Assembly: GCF_001602525.1 (NCBI RefSeq)
Contig: NZ_LSYT01000006.1
Span: 434,001 to 498,000, forward strand
Direction: 5' to 3'
Length of the DNA: 64,000 nucleotides
DNA from: Flavobacterium chilense
GTDB taxonomy: Bacteria > Bacteroidota > Bacteroidia > Flavobacteriales > Flavobacteriaceae
A model generated the notes under the pieces. The model was not told where the DNA came from. It saw only the letters and a program-made list of their open reading frames with translations, and did not search any database. Each line of letters opens with the position of its first letter. Position 1 is the stretch's first letter. Below, one piece after another: positions 1 through 8,707 of this stretch. Position numbers and translations under genes: made by a program.

Positions 1-1278
1 GTGACCGTAATAGCCGCCCATTGTTTCTTCGCCAATAATTATAGCATTTGTTTTTCCTGCAACTAACGAGGCGAAAAGTGATCCTGCCGAAGCTACTCTT
101 AGACTTATCAATAAGTAAACCTGACCTTTAAAATTGTTTTTATCTGGTTGTAATAAACGATTGAATTTTACATCCTGAGGATATGTTTTGCCTTTTAATA
201 TTGGATACTCTTCTTTTAACTCAGCTTCAAAATCATTTATTTCTTCGAGTTTTTTTGCAGCTTCAGTTTCTTCGAAGACAAAGTATTTAACAAACGGGAT
301 TTTTTGAAAATTAATATAAGCACTGGTATTTTCGCGATAGGTCTTTTGAGTTAAATAGGAGAAAGTTACGAGATCATTAGGGTCTGATCCGCCTCCATTA
401 TTTCTAACATCTACAATTAGATTTTTGATTTCAGGATGTACAGTAAGCATTTGAAAACAACTGTCGAGGTATTTTTTATACGCTATGTGTTCTTTGTCTT
501 CTGCATTTCCTCCAATTGCGAAAGTATGGACAGCCAGTAAGGCTGTGTTTTGAGAAATAACCTTGAATGAATATTTGTTTTTGATCTTATTGTAGAATAA
601 ACTATCAGAAGGAAAAGAATGGCGTTTTTTGAAGTTTTCCTTTCTTTCGTCACTAGAAATACCGGTAATATTTTTAGAAAGTTTTTCAGTTTGGTAAGGA
701 AGTGAGTATTGAACTAAAAAGGTTTCTTTAGGTCCATATTCCATTTCAAAATATCTTGAAAACGCAGCATTAATTCCAATCGATTTTCCTGATGTATTAA
801 ACCCATCTGTGGTGTAATATTTATAAAAGGAGCGTACGATTTTGTTGATGGAAATTCCGTTAATGCTATAAATTTGTGAGCCTAACGGAATTTCGTCATT
901 TTTAAAATTGATGATTGTTTTGTTATCGATTAATTTTACCGGAAAAGGGAAAAAAACTTTTTCTGATGTATATCTGTTTTTATATGCATCAGGAATAGTG
1001 GTATTATTATGTACGCTGCCTTCGAAGTCAGTAATTTTCGTGATTATTTTATAGAAGCCTATTATGTCTTTAGGTTTCTTTAATTGTGTAAAAGCCCAGG
1101 AATATATGCTGTCGATTTGCTTTTTAGTCCGGTATTTGTAAATACCTGAATTTGCTTTTTCTCTAATTTGTCTAAAAGTGGTCAGGTCTTGTTTTAATTT
1201 TTCTGCGGTAAATTTTCCATTTTGAGAAAATAACAGAGCTGGTAAAAATAAAAAGAGTATTAGTTTTAATTTAAGCAT
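1..1278 (-). CDS. S41-family peptidase, C-terminus cut by window edge
   Basis: The frame is open from an ATG at 1278 to the left edge with no stop, so the gene is partial and about 426 residues are visible. It begins with a secretion signal (MLKLKLILFLFLPALLFSQ), so the protein should act in the periplasm or at the cell surface. The S41 (C-terminal processing peptidase) hallmark LIVDVRNNGGGSDPNDLV lies about two thirds of the way along, followed by an SAGSLFASLV segment that fits the catalytic serine region. The PDZ-like part before it (IPLGSQIYSINGI) matches the second S41 gene at 10878-12245. Substrate unknown. The start is the only ATG in front of the signal peptide. Confidence 0.85.
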   Translation of the reverse strand, partial: MLKLKLILFLFLPALLFSQNGKFTAEKLKQDLTTFRQIREKANSGIYKYRTKKQIDSIYSWAFTQLKKPKDIIGFYKIITKITDFEGSVHNNTTIPDAYKNRYTSEKVFFPFPVKLIDNKTIINFKNDEIPLGSQIYSINGISINKIVRSFYKYYTTDGFNTSGKSIGINAAFSRYFEMEYGPKETFLVQYSLPYQTEKLSKNITGISSDERKENFKKRHSFPSDSLFYNKIKNKYSFKVISQNTALLAVHTFAIGGNAEDKEHIAYKKYLDSCFQMLTVHPEIKNLIVDVRNNGGGSDPNDLVTFSYLTQKTYRENTSAYINFQKIPFVKYFVFEETEAAKKLEEINDFEAELKEEYPILKGKTYPQDVKFNRLLQPDKNNFKGQVYLLISLRVASAGSLFASLVAGKTNAIIIGEETMGGYYGH

Positions 1279-1316
1279 TTGGAAGTTTTTTAAACCTAAA
1301 AATACTTAAAAATACT

Positions 1317-1898
1317 TTAAACCAATCCTTTTATTTTGGCGTGTTGTAATAATAAAATGGTTTTAGCATCTGTAATTTCTCCAGATTCAATCATGGCATA
1401 AGCTTCATCAAAAGTATATTCCAGAACTTCGATGTTTTCCTGTTCGGCATCTAATCCGCCACCGGCACTTACTTTCATTGTTTCATCATATTCTCCCACA
1501 AAAAGATAGAGGATTTCTGTAACAGAACCAGGAGACATATAGGTTTCTACAACTTTTTCTACTTTTTTTAATCGATAACCGGTTTCTTCTTCTGTTTCGC
1601 GAATAACAGCCTGTTCGGCATTGTCCTTATCTAAAAGTCCCGCACAAACCTCGATCATCATTCCGGTTTTATTTCCGTTCATATAAGTAGGTAAACGAAA
1701 CTGACGTGTTAGGATTACTGTTTTTTTGATTGTATTATATAATAAAATACCTGCTCCGTTACCACGATCGTAAACTTCTCGAATCTGAATTTCAGGTTTG
1801 TCTTTTTGGTTTTTATAGCTAAAACTAACCTTGTTTAAAATATACCAATTGTCTGATAATAGTTTAGTTTCTTTTATTTCAATTTCTGGATTTTTCAT
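1317..1898 (-). CDS. nudK: Nudix hydrolase, NudK/ADP-ribose pyrophosphatase type
   Basis: Predicted nucleoside-diphosphate-sugar hydrolase; E. coli NudK splits GDP-mannose, and relatives split ADP-ribose. The Nudix box occupies about residues 87-108 and contains RETEEETGY, the metal-binding REXXEEXG core. The upstream glutamate of the textbook box is an Asn here. The length of 193 aa is typical of the YffH/AdpP family. It lies 55 bp downstream of purA on the same strand with a strong hairpin between them, so expression would need read-through or a promoter inside purA. The Nudix class is certain; choosing GDP-mannose over ADP-ribose is an inference from length and motif. Confidence 0.85.
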   Translation of the reverse strand: MKNPEIEIKETKLLSDNWYILNKVSFSYKNQKDKPEIQIREVYDRGNGAGILLYNTIKKTVILTRQFRLPTYMNGNKTGMMIEVCAGLLDKDNAEQAVIRETEEETGYRLKKVEKVVETYMSPGSVTEILYLFVGEYDETMKVSAGGGLDAEQENIEVLEYTFDEAYAMIESGEITDAKTILLLQHAKIKGLV

Positions 1899-1917
1899 TG
1901 GGAAAAAAGTTTTGTAT

Positions 1918-1946
1918 AAAAAAACGCTCTGATTTTCAGAGCGTTT
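1918..1946 (-). terminator. Rho-independent terminator of purA
   Basis: An 11-bp perfect stem (AAACGCTCTGA / TCAGAGCGTTT) with a 3-nt loop. On the minus strand it is followed by a run of seven T. It starts 8 bp after the purA stop codon. Confidence 0.85.
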
Positions 1947-1953
1947 AAATGTA

Positions 1954-3225
1954 TTATTTTGTTATTGTTTGTTTTCTGTCTGGTCCAACAGATACAATTT
2001 TAATTGGCACGCCAACTTCTTTTTCAATAAACTCAATATATTCTTTTAGCTCGACTGGCAATTGATCATAAGTAGTCAATCCTGTTAAGTCAGCTTGCCA
2101 TCCTTTAAATTCCTGATAAACCGGAGTAACGTTTTCCGGTTCGATGTTGTAAGGAAAGTGAGAAATGTTTTGTCCTTTATAGTTATATTCTGTACAAACT
2201 TTCAAAGTTTCGAATCCTGAAAGAACGTCACCTTTCATCATCATTAACTGAGTAACTCCGTTTACCTGAACAGCATATTTTAAGGCAACAAGGTCTAACC
2301 ATCCGCAACGTCTTTGTCTTCCTGTAACAGACCCAAATTCGTTTCCAACTCTTGCCATTGTAGCACCAACTTCGTCAAAAAGTTCAGTTGGAAAAGGTCC
2401 GCTACCTACACGTGTAACGTAAGCTTTAAAAATTCCGTATACTTCTTTGATTTTATTAGGAGCAATTCCTAAACCTGTACAAGCTCCTGCAGCAGTAGTA
2501 TTTGATGAAGTTACAAACGGATAAGTTCCAAAATCAATATCTAATAAAGATCCCTGAGCTCCTTCGCATAAAATAGATTTACCTGCTTTTTGAGCCTGGT
2601 ACATATATTCTTCACTGTCAATAAAATCTAATTTTTTTAATTCTTCGATAGCCTCAAAAAACTCTTTTTCAAGTTCAGCAAGGTTGTATTGAATCGCTAC
2701 ATCATAAAAAGCAATCATGGCTTCGTGTTTGTCTGCCAAAGCTCTGTAGCGTTCTTTGAAATCTTCTAATTCAATATCTCCAACGCGTAAACCATTTCTA
2801 CCGGTTTTGTCCATATAAGTTGGACCAATTCCTTTAAGTGTAGAACCAATTTTTGCTTTACCTTTTGATGCTTCAGAAGCGGCATCTAACAAACGGTGAG
2901 TTGGTAAAATTAAGTGTGCTTTTCTTGAAATGATTAATTTCTTTTTGATATCCAGATTGAATTTCTCCAAACCTTCGATTTCTTTTTGAAAAACTACAGG
3001 ATCGATTACAACACCATTACCGATGATATTTACTGAATCTTTATGAAAAATTCCTGAAGGGATTGTTCTAAGTACGTGTTTAATTCCGTCAAATTCTAGT
3101 GTATGTCCTGCGTTTGGTCCTCCTTGAAAACGTGCAATAATATCATAATTTGAGGTAAGAACGTCAACAATTTTTCCTTTACCTTCATCTCCCCATTGTA
3201 ATCCTAGTAATAAATCTACGGTCAT
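1954..3225 (-). CDS. purA: Adenylosuccinate synthetase
   Basis: Catalyses the GTP-dependent joining of IMP and aspartate, the first committed step from IMP to AMP, in the cytoplasm. The N-terminal GDEGKGK loop (residues 12-18) binds GTP and IMP. GGPNAGHT follows near residue 40, and the family motifs KGIGPTYMDK, GAQGSLLDIDFGTYPFVTSS and TGRQRRCGWLDLVALKYA are all present. At 423 aa it is the usual length. A clear terminator follows the gene. The fur-like gene lies upstream on the same strand with a 95-bp spacer, an order commonly seen in flavobacteria. Confidence 0.97.
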   Translation of the reverse strand: MTVDLLLGLQWGDEGKGKIVDVLTSNYDIIARFQGGPNAGHTLEFDGIKHVLRTIPSGIFHKDSVNIIGNGVVIDPVVFQKEIEGLEKFNLDIKKKLIISRKAHLILPTHRLLDAASEASKGKAKIGSTLKGIGPTYMDKTGRNGLRVGDIELEDFKERYRALADKHEAMIAFYDVAIQYNLAELEKEFFEAIEELKKLDFIDSEEYMYQAQKAGKSILCEGAQGSLLDIDFGTYPFVTSSNTTAAGACTGLGIAPNKIKEVYGIFKAYVTRVGSGPFPTELFDEVGATMARVGNEFGSVTGRQRRCGWLDLVALKYAVQVNGVTQLMMMKGDVLSGFETLKVCTEYNYKGQNISHFPYNIEPENVTPVYQEFKGWQADLTGLTTYDQLPVELKEYIEFIEKEVGVPIKIVSVGPDRKQTITK

Positions 3226-3320
3226 TCTGTTTTAATTTGCGTTGAGGCAAGCTGAGTTGCCCTACTGATTAATGTAGTTAATTTTCTTTTTTTTTATTTT
3301 TTGAATAATACCTTTCGGAA

Positions 3321-3779
3321 CTATTGTTTTTGCTTTTTGTTTCCGTAGAAATACAAAGAATGATTCGTGATTTCGATATCAAATATTTCTTCGATTGTTT
3401 TTTTGATGGTTTGAATTCTTGGATCGCAAAATTCAATTACTTCACCAGAATCAGTCATGATAATATGATCATGCTGTTTATCAAAATATGATTTTTCGTA
3501 GTAAGCCTGATTTTGTCCAAATTGGTGTTTTCTAACCAATGCGCAGTCTAACAATAACTCAATCGTGTTGTATAATGTAGCTCTACTCACACGATAGTTT
3601 TTGTTTTTCATTTTGATATATAAATTTTCTATGTCAAAATGTTCTTCGCTATCGTAAATTTCCTGAAGTATAGCATAACGCTCAGGAGTTTTGCGATGCC
3701 CTTTTTGTTCAAGATACATTGTAAATACATTTTTTACAATTTCTTGATTCTTAGTGTTGTCAGTTGAAATGAGTGTCAT
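3321..3779 (-). CDS. Fur-family transcriptional regulator
   Basis: A 152-aa DNA-binding metal-responsive repressor. The winged helix is seen in GHRKTPERYAIL and in the recognition region VSRATLYNTIELLL; the dimerisation domain starts at HDHIIMTDSGEVIEF. In most Fur proteins this motif is HDHxxCxxCG. Both cysteines are replaced here (Met and Ser), and there is no C-terminal CxxC, so the structural zinc site is missing. I chose the ATG at 3779 rather than one at 3812, because a -7 box lies between them (3786-3793). The metal sensed (Fe, Zn, peroxide) cannot be told from sequence. Confidence 0.85.
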   Translation of the reverse strand: MTLISTDNTKNQEIVKNVFTMYLEQKGHRKTPERYAILQEIYDSEEHFDIENLYIKMKNKNYRVSRATLYNTIELLLDCALVRKHQFGQNQAYYEKSYFDKQHDHIIMTDSGEVIEFCDPRIQTIKKTIEEIFDIEITNHSLYFYGNKKQKQ

Positions 3780-3785
3780 ATCCGG

Positions 3786-3812
3786 CAAAGATAATTTTTT
3801 ATTTTTAATCAA
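3786..3812 (-). promoter_or_regulatory. Candidate promoter of the fur-like gene
   Basis: On the minus strand, TATCTTTG (3786-3793) matches the Bacteroidota -7 consensus TAnnTTTG. A TTG lies 16 nt further upstream (3810-3812), one base closer than the usual range. Transcription would begin almost at the ATG at 3779, giving a leaderless or near-leaderless mRNA. Confidence 0.35.
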
Positions 3813-3962
3813 TAAAAGTTTCGGGTTTAAAGTTTAACGTTCTAATTTGTATTCAATCGCTAATAATCTATCAAATACGGGCATTAACAACGATAAATTT
3901 TAAAAAGTTCGAATGAACTTAATTAACATAATTATTTTTATTTATGAAAATACTAACATTTT

Positions 3963-4505
3963 TTATTTGGCTTTTGTCATGTACATATACCAGTTCCATT
4001 CCCAGGTTTTTCCATTGTCATCAGACATTGCCTGACTCCATACAGGATTATTTTCATCTCTGGCATCCCATCGAAATACCTGCAATACATTTTTGTCTTC
4101 AAAAATATCTTTAGAGAAAAAATGCCCAATCTTATTTTCAAAAGAACCAATCACAGGTTTATCCAGAACTCCGGTATTTGAATCTGACCAGTAAATGCTC
4201 CACAATTTTGTCGCGGGATTAAATAATCTCACGGTCATGCCTTCAAAAGGTTTTCCGTCAAAAGTGGCAAGAAAATTATCGATATTGCCAATTCCGTGCA
4301 AAATTTTATACATTTCCTGAGTAGATGGAAATTCAATCCATTCTGTACAGTTTGCAAGTCTTTGTTTTAATTTTTTATTTCGAATGTTAGATTTTCCCTG
4401 AAAAAAATCAAAATCATCTTTTGAAGAAGATTCAGAAGCGTTAATGATTAGTTCACCATTTTCATCAAAATTGATTTCAGGAATTTCTAAGTTTTCATTT
4501 TCCAT
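3963..4505 (-). CDS. DUF1579-like protein
   Basis: A 180-aa protein with no signal peptide. After an acidic 30-residue N-terminus comes FDFFQGKSNIRNKKLKQRL and later WSIYWSD, FEGMTVRLFNP and GKTWEWNWYMYMTK. This pattern of aromatic beta strands is typical of DUF1579 and related lipocalin-like proteins, whose function is unknown. It stands alone between fur and rel. The 5' flank holds a long inverted repeat (4515-4654). I infer a small beta-barrel fold but no role. Confidence 0.6.
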   Translation of the reverse strand: MENENLEIPEINFDENGELIINASESSSKDDFDFFQGKSNIRNKKLKQRLANCTEWIEFPSTQEMYKILHGIGNIDNFLATFDGKPFEGMTVRLFNPATKLWSIYWSDSNTGVLDKPVIGSFENKIGHFFSKDIFEDKNVLQVFRWDARDENNPVWSQAMSDDNGKTWEWNWYMYMTKAK

Positions 4506-4514
4506 AAATAATTA

Positions 4515-4654
4515 TTTTAAACACATAGAAACATAGGTTTTATTTCTAAAAAAGAGGGCAAAAAGAAACTAGTTTCTAACACATAGCCTATGTTTGTTAA
4601 TATAAGTGAAACGCCTTTATCGACAAAACAATCTATGTTTCTATGTGTTAAAAT
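4515..4654. repeat. Inverted-repeat element with AACACATAGAAACATAG ends
   Basis: Arms at 4515-4537 and 4632-4654 are inverted copies of AACACATAGAAACATAG with AT-rich extensions. A partial third copy (AACACATAGCCTATGTTT) lies inside near 4578. The element fills most of the spacer between the rel start and the DUF1579-like gene and has no coding capacity. It resembles a miniature repeat element, but I saw no target-site duplication. Confidence 0.6.
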
Positions 4655-4683
4655 GTTTTTTTTAAACGCTTTGTTAGTAAATA

Positions 4684-6906
4684 TTAAGTTCTATACTCTC
4701 TTGTAACTTTATCTACGCCATCTATTTTCTTGATTGCATTGATCATTTTTTTCAAAATGGTATTATTTTGTACAATTACGGCAACCTGACCATGAAAAAT
4801 CCCGGCATCAGTACTTAACGAAATACTCTGGATATTTACGCTCATATTGTTCGAAATTACTCTCGTAAGTTGGTTGGTAAGTCCTAAAACATCCATTCCG
4901 GTAATGTTGATAATAGCTTTGAACTCTTCTTGCGACGAGTCAATCCATTTGGCACTCATAATACGATATGCATAATTTGATTGCATACCAATTGCGTTAG
5001 GACAGTCTTTTTTGTGAACTTTGATTCCTTCGTTTATCGTAACAAATCCAAAAACATCGTCTCCCGGAATTGGGTTGCAACATTGTGAAAGTTTATAATC
5101 GAGTTTGTCATGTTCAGTTCCAAAAACGAGCATGTCGTAATTGCTGCTGATAACAGGTTTATGAATGTCTTCGGCAGCTGTAGTATCTTTATTTCGTTTA
5201 ATTTTATTTTTAAAGAAATTGATAAAGGTGTTGCTTTTTTGTGCCGCATAATCTTTTAATTGCTGATTTTCGATGGCACCGATTCCAACTCTGTAAAATA
5301 AATCTAAACTGGTTTTAAGTTTGAAGAAGTTAACCAACTCGTTGATAACTTGCTCGTTGATGGTTATTTTTAGGTGTTTAAGTTTTCGTGTCAGTAATTC
5401 TTTTCCTTCTTCGGCAATTTTTTTGGTGTTCTCGTTAAGAACGTTTTTGATTTTATTTTTTGCTCTCGAAGTGGTTACATATTCTAACCAGTTTACTGTT
5501 GGTTTTTGATTTGCCGAGGTAATAACTTCGACCTGATCACCACTTTTTAATTCGTGATTTAGCGGAACCAAACGTCCGTTTACACGGGTTCCTCTGGTTT
5601 TGATTCCAATTTCGGAGTGAATGCTAAAAGCAAAATCAAGAGAAGTAGCGCCTTTTGGCAACGATTTGATTTCTCCTTTTGGTGTAAAGACAAAGATCTC
5701 TTTTGAATATAAATTCATTTTAAAATCTTCTACAAAATCAACGGCATTGGTTTCTTGATTTTCCAGGGCTTCACGTAGTAAATTCAACCAAACGTCTAAA
5801 CCGCTTTCTTCTGTCGCTCCGTTTTTGTATTTGTAATGTGCCGCATACCCTTTCTCTGCAATTTCATCCATACGTTCGCTTCGAACCTGAACTTCAACCC
5901 AACGGCCTTTAGGTCCCATAACGGTGATGTGTAAAGCTTCGTAACCGGTTGATTTTGGAGATGAAATCCAGTCACGCAAACGACTCGGACTCGGTCTGTA
6001 ATGATCTGTTACGATGGAATAGATTTTCCAGGCAACAAATTTTTCATCATGCGGATCTGATTTATAAACTATCCTTAAAGCGAACTTGTCATAAACTTCG
6101 TCAAAGCTTACATTTTGAGCACGCATTTTTCGACGAATCGAATAAATAGATTTCGGACGTCCTTTTATGATATAATCGATGCCTTCATTATCCAAAGATT
6201 TTTTCAAAACATCTGAAATGTCTTTGATGTAAGCATCCTGTTCTTCTTTGGTTTCTCTTATTTTGCTTACAATATCATTATAAACAGCAGGCTCTGTATA
6301 TTTTAATCCTAAATCTTCAAGTTTGGTTTTAATGTTATAAAGTCCCAGGCGATGGGCGAGTGGGGCATAAATATAAAGCGTTTCTGAGGCAATTTTGGTT
6401 TGTTTGTATTCTGCCATCGAATCCATGGTTTGCATATTGTGCAAACGATCCGCCAGTTTAATCAAAATTACACGAACATCATCGTTCAGTGTCAGGATCA
6501 TTTTTCTGAAATTTTCTGCCTGCATCGAAGCATTCAGATCTTTTTGAACTAATGAAATTTTAGTTAAACCTTCGACTAATTGCGCCACTTTTGGATTGAA
6601 CAAGCGTTCAATATCTTCAACTGTTATTGGAGTATCTTCGACAACATCGTGCAATAATGCCGCAGCAATTGAGGTCGCTCCCAAACCAATTTCTGAGGCT
6701 ACAATTTTTGCAACTGCAATAGGATGAAAGATATACGCTTCACCAGATTTACGTCTTTGTTCTTTATGAGCATCGACGGCAACATCAAATGCTTTTCGAA
6801 TTAATTTTTTGTCGGCTGGGCTTAAAGTCTGATAACTGATTCGAAGTAATTCTTTATACTCTTGTGCAATTGCTTTGTTTTCTTTTTCAATATCTATTTC
6901 TATCAT
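4684..6906 (-). CDS. RelA/SpoT family (p)ppGpp synthetase/hydrolase
   Basis: Long stringent-response enzyme, 740 aa. Domains in order: HD hydrolase (HPIAVAKIVASE, LLHDVVEDT near residue 90, with the His-Asp pair intact); synthetase (YDKFALRIVY, STGYEALHITVMGP, WVEVQVRS); TGS (FVFTPKGEIKSLPKGATSLD); a zinc-finger-like CCNPIPGDD segment; and a C-terminal ACT domain (IINITGMDVLGLTNQLTRV). It should both make and degrade (p)ppGpp in response to starvation, with the C-terminal half contacting the ribosome. I take the ATG at 6906 because the longer frame begins with TTG. It lies near fur and purA, as is common in flavobacteria. Confidence 0.95.
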   Translation of the reverse strand: MIEIDIEKENKAIAQEYKELLRISYQTLSPADKKLIRKAFDVAVDAHKEQRRKSGEAYIFHPIAVAKIVASEIGLGATSIAAALLHDVVEDTPITVEDIERLFNPKVAQLVEGLTKISLVQKDLNASMQAENFRKMILTLNDDVRVILIKLADRLHNMQTMDSMAEYKQTKIASETLYIYAPLAHRLGLYNIKTKLEDLGLKYTEPAVYNDIVSKIRETKEEQDAYIKDISDVLKKSLDNEGIDYIIKGRPKSIYSIRRKMRAQNVSFDEVYDKFALRIVYKSDPHDEKFVAWKIYSIVTDHYRPSPSRLRDWISSPKSTGYEALHITVMGPKGRWVEVQVRSERMDEIAEKGYAAHYKYKNGATEESGLDVWLNLLREALENQETNAVDFVEDFKMNLYSKEIFVFTPKGEIKSLPKGATSLDFAFSIHSEIGIKTRGTRVNGRLVPLNHELKSGDQVEVITSANQKPTVNWLEYVTTSRAKNKIKNVLNENTKKIAEEGKELLTRKLKHLKITINEQVINELVNFFKLKTSLDLFYRVGIGAIENQQLKDYAAQKSNTFINFFKNKIKRNKDTTAAEDIHKPVISSNYDMLVFGTEHDKLDYKLSQCCNPIPGDDVFGFVTINEGIKVHKKDCPNAIGMQSNYAYRIMSAKWIDSSQEEFKAIINITGMDVLGLTNQLTRVISNNMSVNIQSISLSTDAGIFHGQVAVIVQNNTILKKMINAIKKIDGVDKVTREYRT

Positions 6907-6970
6907 AACGGCATAGTTCAAGTACTAAAAATAGCAATTAGTTTGAACATACGCAAGGGAATGGAGTGTT

Positions 6971-7013
6971 GATTTTAGATTTTAGATTTCTGATTTTAGA
7001 CGATAGATTTTGG
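6971..7013. repeat. Tandem GATTTTAG-type dispersed repeat
   Basis: Three to four near-copies of GATTTTAGATTT in the spacer upstream of rel. The complementary motif (AATCTAAAATC) also turns up inside fdtB around 23180-23215. Non-coding here. Confidence 0.5.
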
Positions 7014-7055
7014 CATGTCAAATGTAGTAGCATCGAGATTCTTTTGTGTTAAAAA

Positions 7056-7086
7056 GGACTTCGACTCCGCTCAGTCTGACACTGAG
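7056..7086. repeat. Dispersed GACTTCGACTCCGCTCAG element
   Basis: Conspicuously GC-rich for this window. It ends in a small palindrome (CTCAGT CTGAC ACTGAG). I recall similar short sequences in spacers of other flavobacteria, but this is memory, not a search. Confidence 0.4.
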
Positions 7087-7091
7087 TAAAG

Positions 7092-7157
7092 ATTTTGTTT
7101 CAGGTCCTTAAGCACTGTTTTTACATACAGTTTTAAACCTGAAACCTGAAACAAAAT
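7092..7157 (-). terminator. Hairpin after the serine hydrolase gene
   Basis: ATTTTGTTTCAGGT (7092-7105) pairs perfectly with ACCTGAAACAAAAT (7144-7157), and the arm next to the gene overlaps the stop codon. A smaller ACTGT...ACAGT stem is nested inside. Probably ends the transcript of the serine hydrolase. Confidence 0.5.
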
Positions 7158-8695
7158 TATTCCTTAGAAAAATCCAAATCCTGAAAATCGTAACTAAAAT
7201 CAGTTAATTGAGAAATTGGAAGCATTTTTAAGTGGAGTACTTTTCCGCTTTCATCATATTTGAAAAGTAAATGTGCATCAGCATGGAAAAAAGCATTATT
7301 CCATTTTACTACATAATTTCCATCTTTATAGAAAAAAACTTCACCAGCAAGTTGCGGAGAGCGTTTTGAGGCAAAATACAGTTTTCCTTTTTTATCGGTT
7401 ATAGTAATTTCTCCAAACCAATTGTCTTTGTAAGTTCCTGTGATTTTAGAAAAATCAGTTTTTAACTTGTCTTTTTTGTTTTTTGCAACAGTTGCCCAAA
7501 CTTCGTCTGTAACCTTATCTGCAGATTCTTCACTGGCTTTCATTCGGTTGCTGTAAACCGTTACATAATCTTCTGATTTAATGCCTAAGTAGCTGTCTTT
7601 TATGGTGTTGGTAATGGCGCTAAAAGCTGCCCCGGATTGTTGATTGGTTAAAACAATAATTCCTAAACCTAATTCAGGGATTAAAGTAGTTTGGGTTACA
7701 TTTCCTTCTAAACCTCCTGTATGTGAAACTTGTTTGTATTCTTTTATATCAGCTAAAAACCAGCCTAAACCATATCCTGAAAAATGGGTATTATACGGAG
7801 CTCTGGTTTTTACCGGAATTATGGTTTGTAATTGCCACATTTCATCATGTTCTTTTTCTGAAAACAATTGTTTATTATCTCCGTATTTTCCGTTATTGAT
7901 TTGTAGAATTGCCCATTTACTCAAATCATTTACACTTGAATAAATTCCGGCTGCACCGTCAAAAAGCTGGTTCTCGTAGCGTTTTATGGTTTTTAGTTTT
8001 CCATCAATTGGTACATGTGGCGTAATTACGTTTGTAGTATCTTTTAAACGTTTTACAGAAGCAACGCTATTGTTCATCTCCAAAGGTTTCATGATGCGTT
8101 CTTCTACAAAATCCGCCCAGGTTTTTCCGCTTACCACATGAACGATTTCACCGGCAATGATGTACATCAAATTGTCATAATCGTATTTGGTTCTAAAACT
8201 GGAAACGGGTTTTAGATATCTTAAATTATGAATAATATCCTGTGCTTTAAAATCACTTCCGTCAGGCCAGATCATCAAATCTCCGGCACCAAGTCCAAGT
8301 CCGCTTCTGTGGGTTAATAAGTCGCGAATGGTAAATTCACGGGTTACATAATCATCATACATTTTAAAATCCGGAAGATACTGAATCACTTTGTCATCCC
8401 ATTTTATCTTTCCTTCATCAACCAGCATGGCAAGTGCGGCAGAGGTAAAAGCTTTACTGTTTGAAGCAATTCCAAAAAGGGTATTGGCATCAACTTTTTG
8501 CTGTGTCAATATTGATTTTACACCATAACCTTTTGCCAGAACTACTTTTCCGTCTTTTACGATTGCAACGGCAATTCCGGGAACATCAAAAGTTTTTATG
8601 GTGCGATTTATCAATTCATCTACTTCCTGATTGGTTATTTGTGCCGAAATGGTAAAACTAAATAATAATGCTAAAAGAGATAATTTGTAATTCAT
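7157..8695 (-). CDS. Serine hydrolase, class C beta-lactamase / PBP4-like fold
   Basis: A 512-aa secreted protein with a clear signal peptide (MNYKLSLLALLFSFTISAQ). The beta-lactamase fold is marked by S78-N-S-K81 (the SxxK nucleophile motif), a YDYDN segment near residue 175 (the YxN position), and SHTGG near residue 325. A C-terminal beta domain of about 110 residues (TGTYKDNWFGEITI) fits DUF3471, often attached to such enzymes. Likely a periplasmic D-aminopeptidase, esterase or peptidase acting on peptides or cell-wall fragments. True beta-lactamase activity is unlikely but cannot be ruled out. Confidence 0.88.
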   Translation of the reverse strand: MNYKLSLLALLFSFTISAQITNQEVDELINRTIKTFDVPGIAVAIVKDGKVVLAKGYGVKSILTQQKVDANTLFGIASNSKAFTSAALAMLVDEGKIKWDDKVIQYLPDFKMYDDYVTREFTIRDLLTHRSGLGLGAGDLMIWPDGSDFKAQDIIHNLRYLKPVSSFRTKYDYDNLMYIIAGEIVHVVSGKTWADFVEERIMKPLEMNNSVASVKRLKDTTNVITPHVPIDGKLKTIKRYENQLFDGAAGIYSSVNDLSKWAILQINNGKYGDNKQLFSEKEHDEMWQLQTIIPVKTRAPYNTHFSGYGLGWFLADIKEYKQVSHTGGLEGNVTQTTLIPELGLGIIVLTNQQSGAAFSAITNTIKDSYLGIKSEDYVTVYSNRMKASEESADKVTDEVWATVAKNKKDKLKTDFSKITGTYKDNWFGEITITDKKGKLYFASKRSPQLAGEVFFYKDGNYVVKWNNAFFHADAHLLFKYDESGKVLHLKMLPISQLTDFSYDFQDLDFSKE

Positions 8696-8707
8696 AATGT
8701 AACGTTT

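Noticed and set aside
5034..6149. Small open frames inside rel on both strands
   Set aside because: Out of frame with the well-conserved rel gene, no start signals, no recognisable protein features.
6971..7013. CRISPR-like tandem repeats
   Set aside because: Units of 10-12 bases without unique spacers and no cas genes; a simple dispersed repeat.
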